Shown here one piece after another: positions 24,296 through 33,378 of a DNA stretch of 64,000 nucleotides (the first letter of the stretch is position 1; each line of letters begins with the position of its first letter). Under the pieces are notes generated by a model, which searched no databases, was not told where the DNA came from, and was given only the letters and a program-made list of their open reading frames with translations. The position numbers and the translations under genes are program-made. This DNA is from Kaiparowitsia implicata GSE-PSE-MK54-09C (lineage in GTDB: Bacteria > Cyanobacteriota > Cyanobacteriia > Elainellales > Elainellaceae), in the NCBI GenBank assembly GCA_019359435.1, contig JAHHHI010000055.1:124001-188000 (forward strand), read 5' to 3'.

Positions 24296-26545
24296 TTGAG
24301 ACGCGCATTCCCGCAGAAGGTTAAGCCGGTTCTCCATGCGGACTTGTATGACACGGTTGCAATGGAGCAACTTAAGCAGACTTCATCAGGAGTCAATCGT
24401 AAGGCTCGCACCTCTGCAGCCATGCTTGGATTAGCTCTGTCAATGGGAGCATCCAGTTTGCTCTTGCCTCGTCAGGATGACAAAGCGAGAGCGTCTGAGC
24501 CTGTTCCAGTTGATGCTGATACGTTTTCAACAACGGCAGCAGATGCCTCTGAAAAGCAACTCGCGGGTGAGTCAGACTCTGACTTGTCGACCCGTTCAGG
24601 GCTTTTGCCCGAGTATGCCGAGCAGGCTAGTCCATCCGCTGCACGCTCTTTGTCTACGGTTGAGTCACCTGAGCAACAAAGTTCTCGTGCAGCAGATTCC
24701 CTCACAGGGATCGGCGATCGCCAAGAGGCGTTGAGCCGATTAAGAATCCAGAGAGAGCGCCTCAGCACTGCTCTGGCAGAGTTTGGAGTTGAGGAATCGG
24801 CTAGCCCATCTCGGGTGTCGACGCCAACAGCAGTGGCCCAGCCTGCCCAAGTTAATGCGGGCGATCGCAGTGCGGCGCAACGTCTTGATCGCTCTCAGCT
24901 AGTGACTTACTGGGTCAAGGCCGGGGATACTCTACATTCCATTGCCAAACAGCACGGCACATCTCAAGTCTTATTGGCAGATTTAAACCAGCTTGAAGAT
25001 ATTCATGAGCTGCGGGTCAACCAAGTATTGATGGTTCCAAAGCCTAGTGCTGTTCAACCATCCACCCTGTCGGGCAACACGCAGCCCTCACAAGAGTCAG
25101 CGCAATTCTTAAATTTGGACAAGGCGAGTGAAACTGCGTTGGTCAATGCTTCTGGCAACAATGTCGAGAGCGCTGAATCATCGGAGGCGAAAGTTGCACG
25201 TGCCCCTAGCTTAGAGCCTTCTATTTCGGATCAGATCAGACCTGATTCAACTTTGCAAAATGGCTTAGAGTTTGAGCACCAGCACCGTGTAGTTCGAGGA
25301 GATACCATCGCGCAACTCTCCCGACGCTACGGCGTTTCCATGCAGGATTTAGCTCAAGCCAATGGTCTTAGCAATCCAAACCTGATTCGTGTAGGCCAAG
25401 TGTTGACTGTTCCGGGTCAAGCTGCTGATTCAGCTCGTCAGCCTGCCCCCACAGTCCAGCAGCGAGAATCTACAGTTCGCTCCATTGCTTCGACTGATAT
25501 GGCGGCTGTACTCGGCTCTTCCTACTCAGACGCAGTATCAGCCCCTGAAGTTTTAGCTCAGCCATCAGAGCAAACTAATGTGCGCCCTGAAAGGGATGCT
25601 CCGGCTGTAGGTAAGGTTGCCTCTGCGTCTATTGCTATTGGCGGTTCGCTCAATAACAGCTACACCCGACAGTTTGTTTCTGACTTTGAGGGTCTGACAG
25701 GCGCTCAGGCAGTTGAGCGGTCTGAGGTCAATTCTGGATCACAGCAGCCAGTTTTGGTTTCTGCTTCTCCGTTGAGCTTTGTGCCAACGCTGCCTGATGT
25801 GGATGCATCATTCAGCATTCCTGCTAGAACTGTCGACGAGCCACAGCAGGCAACGCCTTCAGAGTCTCTGTTGGAAGAGGATGCTGCTGTTGAGTTGTCT
25901 CCCGCATTCCAAGAGTCTCAGGCAGAAAGTCCTGAACCAGTTTCACAGCAACGTCAAACAGACGCGGCTATTCCTGAATCGTCTGAAGAAGTCGCATCTG
26001 ATGATGGGATAGACTCAGTAACTGAGCCTCAGCTGTTGGCTGCAGCCCCTGTTGGTTCAGAAAGTTATGAGCCATTGCTTGAGCCACTTGTAGGTCGGTT
26101 AGTGTCTCCCGAGCTGCCTCCTCTTCCTGGTGCTGATGCCTTTCTTCCGGAAGGTACGCCCGTCTTCAACGGCTATATTTGGCCCTCTCGTGGTGTGTTA
26201 ACGTCTGGCTACGGTAGACGCTGGGGACGGATGCACCGTGGTATTGACATTGGGGCGCCCACAGGGACACCTGTCTATGCTGCAGCGTCTGGAGTGATTG
26301 AGTTTTCTGGCTGGAACTCGGGTGGCTACGGCTACATGGTTGATATCCGTCATCCCGACGGCAGCAAAACACGCTACGCCCACAACAGTCGCTTGATGGT
26401 GCGCGCGGGGCAGCAAGTGACTCAAGGTGAGCAAATTGCCGCAGTCGGTAGCACAGGCTATAGCACTGGGCCTCATCTCCACTTTGAGATTCACCTTCCC
26501 AGCCAGGGCACGGTCAATCCCATGTCGATGCTGCCGGGTCGTTAA
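24296..26545 (+). CDS. LysM-domain M23 endopeptidase (NlpD/EnvC-like)
   Basis: 749 residues. A hydrophobic stretch at ~41-58 (TSAAMLGLALSMGASSLLL) after a basic N terminus is a signal or anchor. LysM1 is ~202-248 (YWVKAGDTLHSIAKQHG...VNQVLMVP) and LysM2 ~328-376 (HRVVRGDTIAQLSRRYG...VGQVLTVP). A long Ser/Glu/Pro-rich linker leads to an M23 domain (~625-748) with HRGIDI, YAH and HLHFE zinc-site motifs intact. It would bind peptidoglycan and cut cross-links, or activate an amidase, in the periplasm. Codon use is visibly more T-ending than in neighbours. The TTG start is set by AAGGAGG. Confidence 0.92.
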   Translation: MRRAFPQKVKPVLHADLYDTVAMEQLKQTSSGVNRKARTSAAMLGLALSMGASSLLLPRQDDKARASEPVPVDADTFSTTAADASEKQLAGESDSDLSTRSGLLPEYAEQASPSAARSLSTVESPEQQSSRAADSLTGIGDRQEALSRLRIQRERLSTALAEFGVEESASPSRVSTPTAVAQPAQVNAGDRSAAQRLDRSQLVTYWVKAGDTLHSIAKQHGTSQVLLADLNQLEDIHELRVNQVLMVPKPSAVQPSTLSGNTQPSQESAQFLNLDKASETALVNASGNNVESAESSEAKVARAPSLEPSISDQIRPDSTLQNGLEFEHQHRVVRGDTIAQLSRRYGVSMQDLAQANGLSNPNLIRVGQVLTVPGQAADSARQPAPTVQQRESTVRSIASTDMAAVLGSSYSDAVSAPEVLAQPSEQTNVRPERDAPAVGKVASASIAIGGSLNNSYTRQFVSDFEGLTGAQAVERSEVNSGSQQPVLVSASPLSFVPTLPDVDASFSIPARTVDEPQQATPSESLLEEDAAVELSPAFQESQAESPEPVSQQRQTDAAIPESSEEVASDDGIDSVTEPQLLAAAPVGSESYEPLLEPLVGRLVSPELPPLPGADAFLPEGTPVFNGYIWPSRGVLTSGYGRRWGRMHRGIDIGAPTGTPVYAAASGVIEFSGWNSGGYGYMVDIRHPDGSKTRYAHNSRLMVRAGQQVTQGEQIAAVGSTGYSTGPHLHFEIHLPSQGTVNPMSMLPGR

Positions 26546-26553
26546 GCATCCGT

Positions 26554-26589
26554 TCAGTTCACCGATACAGGTCAGTTCACCGATACAGG
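26554..26589. repeat. 18-bp perfect tandem duplication
   Basis: TCAGTTCACCGATACAGG occurs twice head to tail just after the LysM-M23 stop codon. It is probably a recent slippage event; no function is proposed. Confidence 0.85.
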
Positions 26590-26649
26590 CGAATCAGCTG
26601 CCAATATGCAGGTTAGTCTGATCTGGGCAAGTTGGTGAGATAGATTTAG

Positions 26650-26680
26650 AGAGGGAAGTAAAGTTGCTTCCCTCTTTTTT
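26650..26680 (+). terminator. Rho-independent terminator after the LysM-M23 gene
   Basis: Perfect arms AGAGGGAAG and CTTCCCTCT with an 8-nt loop, followed directly by six T. It lies 104 bp after the M23 stop and just before the next gene, on the correct strand. Confidence 0.88.
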
Positions 26681-26701
26681 GGTTTCTTTAGAGTTTTCGC
26701 C

Positions 26702-27301
26702 ATGAGCTCATCGGTTTCTAACGATCGCCCGACTGCAACTGCCACCCAACCAGAACTTTGCCGCGTGTATCATCTCTCGCCGCTGATTCGGCTGACGCTG
26801 CTATTGTTTTACAGTGCCTTAACGCTGCCGCTGCCATTTTTGGCACGGGTGACGCGATCGCCCCTCTCACCGACTTTAGTGGCGATCGCTCTGCTAGCAG
26901 GTGCCTTACTCCTATATGCCACGTTAACCGAGCGTGTCATCACAGATAATCACGGCATACGGGTCGCCTACGCGCTCTGGGTTCCCAAGCTGTGGCGCTC
27001 GGGTTGGTCGCTGAAATGGTCTGAGATCAAAGCACTTAAGCCTAGATCTACTGGGCAGGGCGGCATCGTCTATTATTTTTTGACCCAGGCAGATGAAGCT
27101 AGGCTGCTTCCTGTACGGATCGCAGGATTTGCCAAACTTGTAGCTACAGTAGAGGCAAAGACGCAGTTAGATACCCGAGATGTGCGCCCCCTAGCTCAGC
27201 CCTGGATGTATTTCATTTTGCTGGGACTGACTATCTTGCTCTTGCTTGTGGATGGTTGGACAATCTGGACAGCGCTGACGCTGCCTACCTTAGCTACCTA
27301 G
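26702..27301 (+). CDS. Membrane protein with PH-like middle domain (hypothetical)
   Basis: 199 residues. Two closely spaced N-terminal hydrophobic helices (~29-47 and ~55-76) and one C-terminal helix (~166-190) flank a ~90-residue polar region (VITDNHGIRVAYALWVPKLWRSGWSLKWSEIKALKP...), whose pattern recalls bacterial PH (DUF304-type) domains that sit beside the membrane. Function is unknown. ATG 26702 follows the terminator by 22 bp, so its own promoter must overlap the terminator, or transcription reads through. Confidence 0.65.
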   Translation: MSSSVSNDRPTATATQPELCRVYHLSPLIRLTLLLFYSALTLPLPFLARVTRSPLSPTLVAIALLAGALLLYATLTERVITDNHGIRVAYALWVPKLWRSGWSLKWSEIKALKPRSTGQGGIVYYFLTQADEARLLPVRIAGFAKLVATVEAKTQLDTRDVRPLAQPWMYFILLGLTILLLLVDGWTIWTALTLPTLAT

Positions 27302-27364
27302 CTTAGCCTTGGCGATCGCCCTCCCTTAACCGTTTTACAACGTCTCTAACCCTAGGGGAGCTTC

Positions 27365-27532
27365 CTAGCGGGGCTGCCCCAACAGTTCCCGACAGTACGC
27401 TTCGTTCGCCTGGGCCGTGCGGCTCAGGTTATCAACCCAAGCGCCTAGAAAAATCATAAACAGAATGAACATTACAATTGGCCCCGGATCACCCCAGCCC
27501 TTGGGATTTCCAGGTGGTTCTATGCCGGCCAT
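27365..27532 (-). CDS. Small single-helix membrane protein (55 residues)
   Basis: The frame reads MAGIEPPGNPKGWGDPG, then a hydrophobic helix (PIVMFILFMIFLGAWV, ~18-34), then a polar tail ending ELLGQPR. The ATG at 27532 has AGAGGG upstream at a workable distance. The amphipathic order (Pro/Gly-rich head, one helix, charged tail) and clean stop argue for a real gene, but I know no family. It lies 81 bp after the small gene at 27614-27835 and on the same strand. Confidence 0.5.
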   Translation of the reverse strand: MAGIEPPGNPKGWGDPGPIVMFILFMIFLGAWVDNLSRTAQANEAYCRELLGQPR

Positions 27533-27613
27533 GGCGATCGCCCTCTTGCAAAAGATAAGACAATCCCATTAAATCACTGCTTTCTAGAGACAGCCAGCGG
27601 CTATGGAGCAATC

Positions 27614-27835
27614 CTAAAGCTCCAACGCACAATCAGGGAAACGCCCCAGTCGATTTGCTTCCACAATCGCATTGCGACAGCGCAACGGGTTCAACCCTGT
27701 TTGCTTCGACAGTTCCTGCAGGCTCAGCATTGGGTGGCTAGACTGAGGGGCGGCTAAGTAAAGCTGATAAGCAACTTCAAGCACATCCATATCCAGCATC
27801 AACGGCTTGATGGTTGCATCTAGTAACTCAAACAT
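27614..27835 (-). CDS. Small helix-turn-helix-like protein (hypothetical)
   Basis: 73 residues from ATG 27835; a GTG at 27868 would add 11. The middle and end (LSLQELSKQTGLNPLRCRNAIVEANRLGRFPDCALEL) look like a winged-helix or helix-turn-helix segment, and the first half is helical (LDMDVLEVAYQLYLAAP). It is possibly a cyanobacterial conserved family; DNA binding is an inference from the pattern alone. It is divergent from nothing and may form a pair with the small membrane protein downstream. Confidence 0.6.
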   Translation of the reverse strand: MFELLDATIKPLMLDMDVLEVAYQLYLAAPQSSHPMLSLQELSKQTGLNPLRCRNAIVEANRLGRFPDCALEL

Positions 27836-28001
27836 AGTTCGTCCCACACGAAACTCTATTGAAGTCACTATCTCAGATTTCGTAAAGATTTACCTCATAC
27901 TTTCGGTAAATCTTCGGACGAGAAAGGTTAATTCAGGATGAAGTCATTAGATCAGCCCAACAAATTTAGACATTGCACGATATGCATGCGCCCTGTTGGC
28001 A

Positions 28002-29384
28002 CTAAGCCATGGCCTGTAGCACCTGAGCCAGCGTGCCCACGAGCTGATCAATCTGCTGCCGCTCGATAATTAACGGCGGTGATAGCGCAATAATATCCGC
28101 CGTGGTGCGAATCATCACACCCCGCTCATACGCCTCTAGAAACGCACCAAAGGCCCGCGCGCCCGGCTTATCTAGAATCGGCTCTAGCTCAATACCCGCA
28201 ACCAGTCCGATGTTGCGAACATCAATCACGTAGGGCAAACCACGCAGAGAATGCACTGCCTCTTGCCAGTAAGTTGCCAGATCCCCGGCCTGTTGAAACA
28301 GCCCTTCATCCTCGTAAATATCTAGCGTGGCCAAGGCCGCCGCACAGGCCACAGGATGCCCTGAATAGGTATAACCATGAAACAGCTCAATACCCGGCGC
28401 ATCGTCTTGCATAAAGGCATCGTAAATATGCTGACGCACAAACACCGCCCCCATCGGAACTGTGCCATTGGTAATGCCTTTGGCAACCGTAATCATGTCA
28501 GGCAACACCCCAAAATGCTCCGCAGCAAACCCACTGCCCAACCGCCCAAAGCCAGTGATGACTTCATCAAAAATCAGCAAAATCCCGTGGCGATCGCAAA
28601 TCTGCCTCAACCGCTGTAGATAGCCCACGGGAGGAATCAGCACGCCTGTCGATCCTGCAACGGGTTCTACAATGACAGCTGCAATATTCGATGCATCATG
28701 CAGCGCCACGAGTTGCTCTAGTTCATCTGCAAGATGAGCACCCCACTCTGGCTGCCCTTCACTAAATGCATTGTGCTCCAAACTGTGAGTATGGGGCAGG
28801 TGGTCAACCCCGTTGAGCAGACTACCAAAAAATTTGCGGTTGGGCCCAATGCCACCGACAGAAATGCCGCCAAAGTTGACGCCATGATACCCCCGCTCTC
28901 GCCCAATTAAGCGCTGCCGCGTTCCCTGCCCCCGAACGCGGTGATAGGCGATCGCAATCTTCAGCGCCGATTCCACAGCCTCAGAGCCAGAATTGGCGAA
29001 AAACACATGGTCAAGATCGCCAGGAAGCATGTTCGTCAATCGGTCAGCTAGTTGAAAGGGAAGCGGGTGCCCCATCTGAAACGTCGGGGCAAAGTCTAAC
29101 GTGGCAACCTGTTGACTCACAGCTTCCACAATTTTAGTGCGGCAGTGGCCTGCATTCACGCACCACAACCCGGCAATGCCATCCAAAATCTGGCGACCAT
29201 CATGAGAGGTGTAATGCATCCCCTGAGCCGACACCAGCAAACGCGGATTTTCCTTGAACTGACGGTTGGACGTAAACGGCATCCAAAACGCGTCTAGGTC
29301 TGGCTGTTGAAACTGAGTTTGAGCCGGATGAGACAAATTCTGCACCATCGCGTTTACCTTATCGGGAATTTGGTACGTAGACAT
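28002..29384 (-). CDS. Class III aminotransferase, beta-alanine/omega-amino acid:pyruvate type
   Basis: A 460-residue PLP enzyme. Landmarks: FWMPFTSNRQFKENPRLLVSA N terminus, GLWCVNAGH, FFANSGSEAVESALKIA, LIGRERGYHGVNFGG, DEVITGFGRLG with the pyridine-contacting Asp, and the PLP lysine in TVAKGITNG (Lys302). These match the beta-alanine:pyruvate transaminase group; related substrates (GABA, putrescine, 3-aminobutyrate) are possible. Together with the aldehyde dehydrogenase at the window start it fits amine degradation, but the genes are 27 kb apart. The likely start is ATG 29384; MVQNL at residue 13 is an alternative. Confidence 0.92.
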   Translation of the reverse strand: MSTYQIPDKVNAMVQNLSHPAQTQFQQPDLDAFWMPFTSNRQFKENPRLLVSAQGMHYTSHDGRQILDGIAGLWCVNAGHCRTKIVEAVSQQVATLDFAPTFQMGHPLPFQLADRLTNMLPGDLDHVFFANSGSEAVESALKIAIAYHRVRGQGTRQRLIGRERGYHGVNFGGISVGGIGPNRKFFGSLLNGVDHLPHTHSLEHNAFSEGQPEWGAHLADELEQLVALHDASNIAAVIVEPVAGSTGVLIPPVGYLQRLRQICDRHGILLIFDEVITGFGRLGSGFAAEHFGVLPDMITVAKGITNGTVPMGAVFVRQHIYDAFMQDDAPGIELFHGYTYSGHPVACAAALATLDIYEDEGLFQQAGDLATYWQEAVHSLRGLPYVIDVRNIGLVAGIELEPILDKPGARAFGAFLEAYERGVMIRTTADIIALSPPLIIERQQIDQLVGTLAQVLQAMA

Positions 29385-29905
29385 TTAGCAGGATACGGTC
29401 AGACTTGCCTCACTCGCGTAGGGCAACTGCATAACAACAAAATATTGACAAAGACAGTCGCTGCAGTGCAGTGGGATTGGGGGCTGCGAAGCAATACAGC
29501 TATGGAGGAGTGCTGGGCGTTTCTACAAAACCAAGCACCATTAACCAAGCACCACTCAACTCTCAATCTAGCAATCAGACGCAATGACCAATCCTGATCG
29601 TGGGGTTATTTTATCGCTCTTCTATCGTGCGGAGTGTAGATTATGCAGCAACTGCCGCTGTATTAACCTGCATGTGAGTTCGATAGCGTTCCCGGCATTC
29701 AAAATAATTGTGGCAATGGTAAAAAGGTGGGGTTGAGCAGCGCTGCCCAACTCCCTCTATTCTTATCTATTCTGTAAACTCAGATTTTGGGATTAACCGC
29801 TGGCTAGTGCTCTGTCAAGACTGAAAGGTAGGGTATGGCTATTCTTGGCATGGCCTTCTTGTGGTGTATTGCTACGCGAATACACCTGCGCAACCGTCAG
29901 TGGTG
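29385..29905. other. 520-bp spacer with a palindrome
   Basis: No supported gene. GTTGAGCAGC/GCTGCCCAAC (29732-29751) is a 20-bp palindrome with one mismatch. The 17-bp string at 29674-29690 is the exact reverse complement of 63601-63617, which may be chance at this window size. Confidence 0.4.
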
Positions 29906-31414
29906 TTAACGGGGGAACGTCGGCAAGTCTACCGCTGCCAGCGAGGTGATTTTTTGGAGTGGACGAGTGGGGTATACAATCGGCGCGACGGACAAGGCTA
30001 CAGGCTCTGACACCTTGGCTGGGTTTGCGGTAAGGGGCTTAGGCGTTGCGCCTTCTGCCATTGGCATGGAGAGCGGCGCAATCTTGCGATTGCGGTCAGC
30101 CGGGGGTTGCCAAGCGGGAACAGCAGCCGTGGGAACGGGGGACGGGCGATCGCCCGCAGTATCCCTCTCTGAGCCTCTCTGGGTCTGCTCGGCCACATCC
30201 TCTCGAATACGTCCCTCACCTGCTCTATCGGGCTGATGGGGCCGATCGCCTGCGGCATCTGACTCGTTCAGCAAATTATCCAAAGTTGACTTTAATTCTG
30301 ACGCAGCCTCTTGTACGGCATGGGCCACCGGTTCAGGCAACGGCCCAGCATCCTCTGCGCGGTCTAGGGAAGTCGCAGACTCCGGCGGCAACAGGTCAGA
30401 CGGAAACGCGCCTGGAGGGGTTGCTTTGCCTAATAGCGCATCTAGCTTGCCGGGCAGATTTGACTCCCCATCCGCCGTCGTCCAGGGCTGAATGTGGTGG
30501 ATTTTAGGCGATATGGGCGTGATTGGGGCATTGGGCTGAGCGGTGTCGCCGATGCTTGCTAAAGGAGCCTCTAAAGGCGCAACCTCTAGGCTTCGCTCTA
30601 GCGCGGCTTTAAACTGCAGGGTATGGCGCTGCTGGCGCTGCAGCCGCACTTGCAAATCGCGGCAGGTGGCTTCGCTCTGGGCGAGCGATCGCCCCTGTTC
30701 TGCCGCCTGCTGTTGCAGGGCGGCGCAGCTTTGCTCAAGCTCCGCAATTTGGGCATGACTGGTGTTCACCTGTGCGGTCAGCGACTCAATGAGCTCCTGC
30801 TGGCGCTGGCTGGTCTGATGCGATTTTTCTAACTCTGCAAAGAGCTGCGTCACTTGCTGCTTCGCCAGCACTAGCTCTGATAAGTTCGTCGCGTCTTGGG
30901 AGGCCCCCTCACGCTCTGCCACCCGCGCCTTCTGGCTGTGGTCTAGAGCATCTTCTAGCTGCGACACCCGATCGAGCAAGGCGTTGTTGCACTGGTTCAG
31001 TTCTTGAATCAGGCTAATGAGTTCTAGCGGATCAACCTGGGGCAACTCAGCCATCCCATCCCCCATCCCATGATTGACCACTGCTGCAGGGACCTTGGGG
31101 GCCAGCTTGCGCACCGACCAATCCGGCAGATCAATCGAACCGGGGGCGCTGTCGGCTTCTGCTGGAGGCTCTGACAAAGACGGCTCAGCGCTCACCGACT
31201 GCGGCTGAATGGCATCTGCGCTGATTGCATCGGGGAAATCTACCGTCTGCCATCCTGGCCAAACCTCCTGAGGCGTTGTGACACTCTCGGGTGCTGCATC
31301 GTCGTGACTATCAGGAGGCTGCAAAAACTCATCCCATCCCGAAAACCAATTGGCAGACGAGTCTGGAGTATTTGGCGTGTTTTGTGGGTTTTCGGCAGGG
31401 TTATGGTCGCTCAT
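29906..31414 (-). CDS. Coiled-coil protein with acidic N-terminus and Pro-rich C-terminus (hypothetical)
   Basis: 502 residues from ATG 31414 (the frame opens at 31447). Residues ~1-100 are acidic and low-complexity, including SGWDEFLQPPDS. About residues 125-285 form a long coiled coil (LELISLIQELNQCNNALLDRVSQLEDAL and onward). The remainder is Pro/Ala/Asp-rich and probably disordered. There is no membrane segment. Such architecture suits a scaffold or polar-organising protein, but I cannot name a family. The N-terminal WFSGWDEF motif might be a short recruitment motif. Confidence 0.6.
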   Translation of the reverse strand: MSDHNPAENPQNTPNTPDSSANWFSGWDEFLQPPDSHDDAAPESVTTPQEVWPGWQTVDFPDAISADAIQPQSVSAEPSLSEPPAEADSAPGSIDLPDWSVRKLAPKVPAAVVNHGMGDGMAELPQVDPLELISLIQELNQCNNALLDRVSQLEDALDHSQKARVAEREGASQDATNLSELVLAKQQVTQLFAELEKSHQTSQRQQELIESLTAQVNTSHAQIAELEQSCAALQQQAAEQGRSLAQSEATCRDLQVRLQRQQRHTLQFKAALERSLEVAPLEAPLASIGDTAQPNAPITPISPKIHHIQPWTTADGESNLPGKLDALLGKATPPGAFPSDLLPPESATSLDRAEDAGPLPEPVAHAVQEAASELKSTLDNLLNESDAAGDRPHQPDRAGEGRIREDVAEQTQRGSERDTAGDRPSPVPTAAVPAWQPPADRNRKIAPLSMPMAEGATPKPLTANPAKVSEPVALSVAPIVYPTRPLQKITSLAAVDLPTFPR

Positions 31415-31850
31415 GGGGTATCTCTGGACGCAACAATTAAAGAGCAAGCAGGTAACGAGTGAACAGGCAGCCGGGGGCTAATGCGAGGGTGAGGCAGAGC
31501 TAACGAAGTATAGTTCTTATGTTCTTCTAGACTTAAGATAGCGATTTGCCTAACGGTTGAACGCTAACCGATCAAGATTGCTATGCAATCAGGGCGGATT
31601 TACCTAACATTTAGTAACACAGAACTCGCGAGGCGATGCACAAATTTTAGCGCTCCCTCCGTTGAGAAATCAGGTTTAAATGACCTAGCTTGGCCTAGAT
31701 TCTGGCGGTGTTCCTTAAGCTATCCCGCCCCGTTTGTGCCGTTGAGAAAGGCAAATGTTTGCAGCCCTGCCTCAAGGCAAGGATGACTATTAACATCCAA
31801 ATAGAACCGTGAGGACACGTTTGTAAAAAAGGGTACGGCCACCTATTCAT

Positions 31851-31883
31851 ATTGCGTTTACATTGCGTTTATATTGCGATCGC
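31851..31883. repeat. Three 11-bp direct repeats
   Basis: ATTGCGTTTAC, ATTGCGTTTAT and ATTGCGATCGC follow without gaps, a period of about one helical turn; the third merges into a HIP1 octamer. It is in the long leader upstream of the coiled-coil gene. Confidence 0.6.
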
Positions 31884-31993
31884 CCCAGTTAAAACATTTG
31901 CGTTTGTGCCGTGCATCCCTTTTAACACAAGCCTTTTGCGACAATCAACAGGTTGCCAGATGGGCGATCGCGCTAGAGGGCTGAACCAATGCT

Positions 31994-32030
31994 AAACCGT
32001 ACTGCTCGCGACGCGGACAACACGGTTTTA
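31994..32030. repeat. GC-rich palindrome, copy 1 (degenerate)
   Basis: AAACCGTACTGCTCGCG A CGCGGACAACACGGTTT; the arms pair at 13 of 17 positions. The flank TAGGCAGTTGCC is the inverse of the CAACTGCCTA beside copy 3 at 63531, showing that the two are homologous and in opposite orientation. Confidence 0.7.
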
Positions 32031-32149
32031 GGCAGTTGCCAAGATGTCATTTTAAGTATTCTAGTTTCAGAGAATCCAGAAGAATCCATTTACCAAACTC
32101 CTGAGTTTGGATCTGCACAACGGCTTTGTTGCGAACCATTTAACCGGCT

Positions 32150-33196
32150 CTACCAGAGTGGGCAAAGGGTGCGTTGCAGCAGTTCACGATGCACATCGGC
32201 TCGATCAAGATGGAATTGAATTTGATCGGTCGATAGAGGAATTCCGTTGGCGTATTCGTCGATCCAGGTTTTGCTGATGTCAGAAGCACTGGCAGGCACA
32301 TCGTTTAGCGACCAGCCAGGGATGTCTAAACTTTCCATGAGTTGAGACACTTTGGGGTCATAGCTGAGGGCAAAGCAGCGACATTCTGCCGCCGCCGCCA
32401 TAATCAGTCCGTGCAGCCGCATGGCGATCGCCATTTCTACACCCTGAAACACGCCCTTGAGCTGCTGCGGATGATGAACCCTCAACACTTGGCTCACGGC
32501 TGGCATGTGTTGGTGGATGGATTGGGCGATCGCCCCGTCTTGCTCTGGATGAAAGGGCATAAGCAAGATGAAGGTTTGAGTCGCCTGCTGAAAATCCATC
32601 AGCGCTTTGGTCAGCCGAGCCAGCAGATCTGGTGTGAACAGGGGATGGGGCCGCAGCACCACCGCCACACGGGGCGCAGGCAGATCCCACAATCCCGGCA
32701 GCGGCTCTCCTCGCAACGCCCAGACGGGATCAGGTGCGAGGGACAGCGGCACCTGCCAGGCCGCGAGCAGTTCTGCAGAGGCGCGATCGCGCACGCTCAC
32801 GGCTGAGCATCCGGTAAAGTTGCGCCGGGCCAGCCATCGGGTCAGGCGGCGATTTAGCGGCCCAACGCCCTGTGCCCAGGCCAAGGTGATCAGCCCTAGC
32901 CGCTGCGCTAACTCCATCAGCCCGCCATAGTAGAGAGGACTGATGGCGCTGGTGGCATCTTGAATTAAACTGCCGCCACCCCAAATAAACGCATCGGATC
33001 GGCGCATGGCCTGCACCACGGCGAATAGAGAGCGGCGATTGCACGCCTCTACCCCATACTCTTGCTGCGTCTGCACCGGATTGCCCGACAGCACCAGCGG
33101 CGTCACTTGGGGCGGCAGCATTTGCAATAGCGTAGCCAGCAGCGCCTCATCGCCGCCATTGCCCATGCCGTAATAGCCACACAAGACTGCTCGCAT
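32150..33196 (-). CDS. csaB: Polysaccharide pyruvyl transferase
   Basis: 348 residues. CsaB adds pyruvate ketals to cell-wall polysaccharides, which in other bacteria anchors S-layer (SLH) proteins. Visible pieces: MRAVLCGYYGMGNGGDEALLATLL at the N terminus, FIWGGGSLIQD, LAWAQGVGPL, VSVRDRASAELL and the C-terminal AIAMRLHGLIMAAAAECRCFALSYDPKV, all typical. The frame opens at 33226, but ATG 33196 gives the usual MRAVLCGYYG start. It is divergent from the DUF2499 gene. Confidence 0.92.
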   Translation of the reverse strand: MRAVLCGYYGMGNGGDEALLATLLQMLPPQVTPLVLSGNPVQTQQEYGVEACNRRSLFAVVQAMRRSDAFIWGGGSLIQDATSAISPLYYGGLMELAQRLGLITLAWAQGVGPLNRRLTRWLARRNFTGCSAVSVRDRASAELLAAWQVPLSLAPDPVWALRGEPLPGLWDLPAPRVAVVLRPHPLFTPDLLARLTKALMDFQQATQTFILLMPFHPEQDGAIAQSIHQHMPAVSQVLRVHHPQQLKGVFQGVEMAIAMRLHGLIMAAAAECRCFALSYDPKVSQLMESLDIPGWSLNDVPASASDISKTWIDEYANGIPLSTDQIQFHLDRADVHRELLQRTLCPLW

Positions 33197-33378
33197 CTGT
33201 CGCCACGCTATTTTGCCAATCTGCACCCCTTACAATACAGGGGTTGGGGATTGGGCACTAGGGTCAAGCGGTGGAACGGCGCTCTCAGGCCAGCGCATAG
33301 CCGACCCGCTTTGCAGCACCGTCTCGATCTCAAGCGCTGCCCCTGCGTCTCAGTCCGCACTATCCATCACGTGCTCTT

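Larger units (their letters stand above)
31415..32149. other. 735-bp non-coding region with repeats
   Basis: No gene supported; the 67-codon and 76-codon frames at 31583 and 31989 resemble nothing. It contains an 11-bp direct-repeat array (31851-31883) and copy 1 of the GC-rich palindrome (31994-32030), listed separately. Confidence 0.5.

Noticed and set aside
1-29384. A polyamine/beta-alanine degradation operon formed by the aldehyde dehydrogenase and the class III aminotransferase
   Set aside because: The two genes are about 27 kb apart with unrelated genes between, so they cannot be one operon; a metabolic link remains only a possibility.
29674-29690. 17-bp exact inverted match to 63601-63617
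   Set aside because: One match of this length is within reach of chance in a 64-kb window compared on both strands, and the flanks differ.
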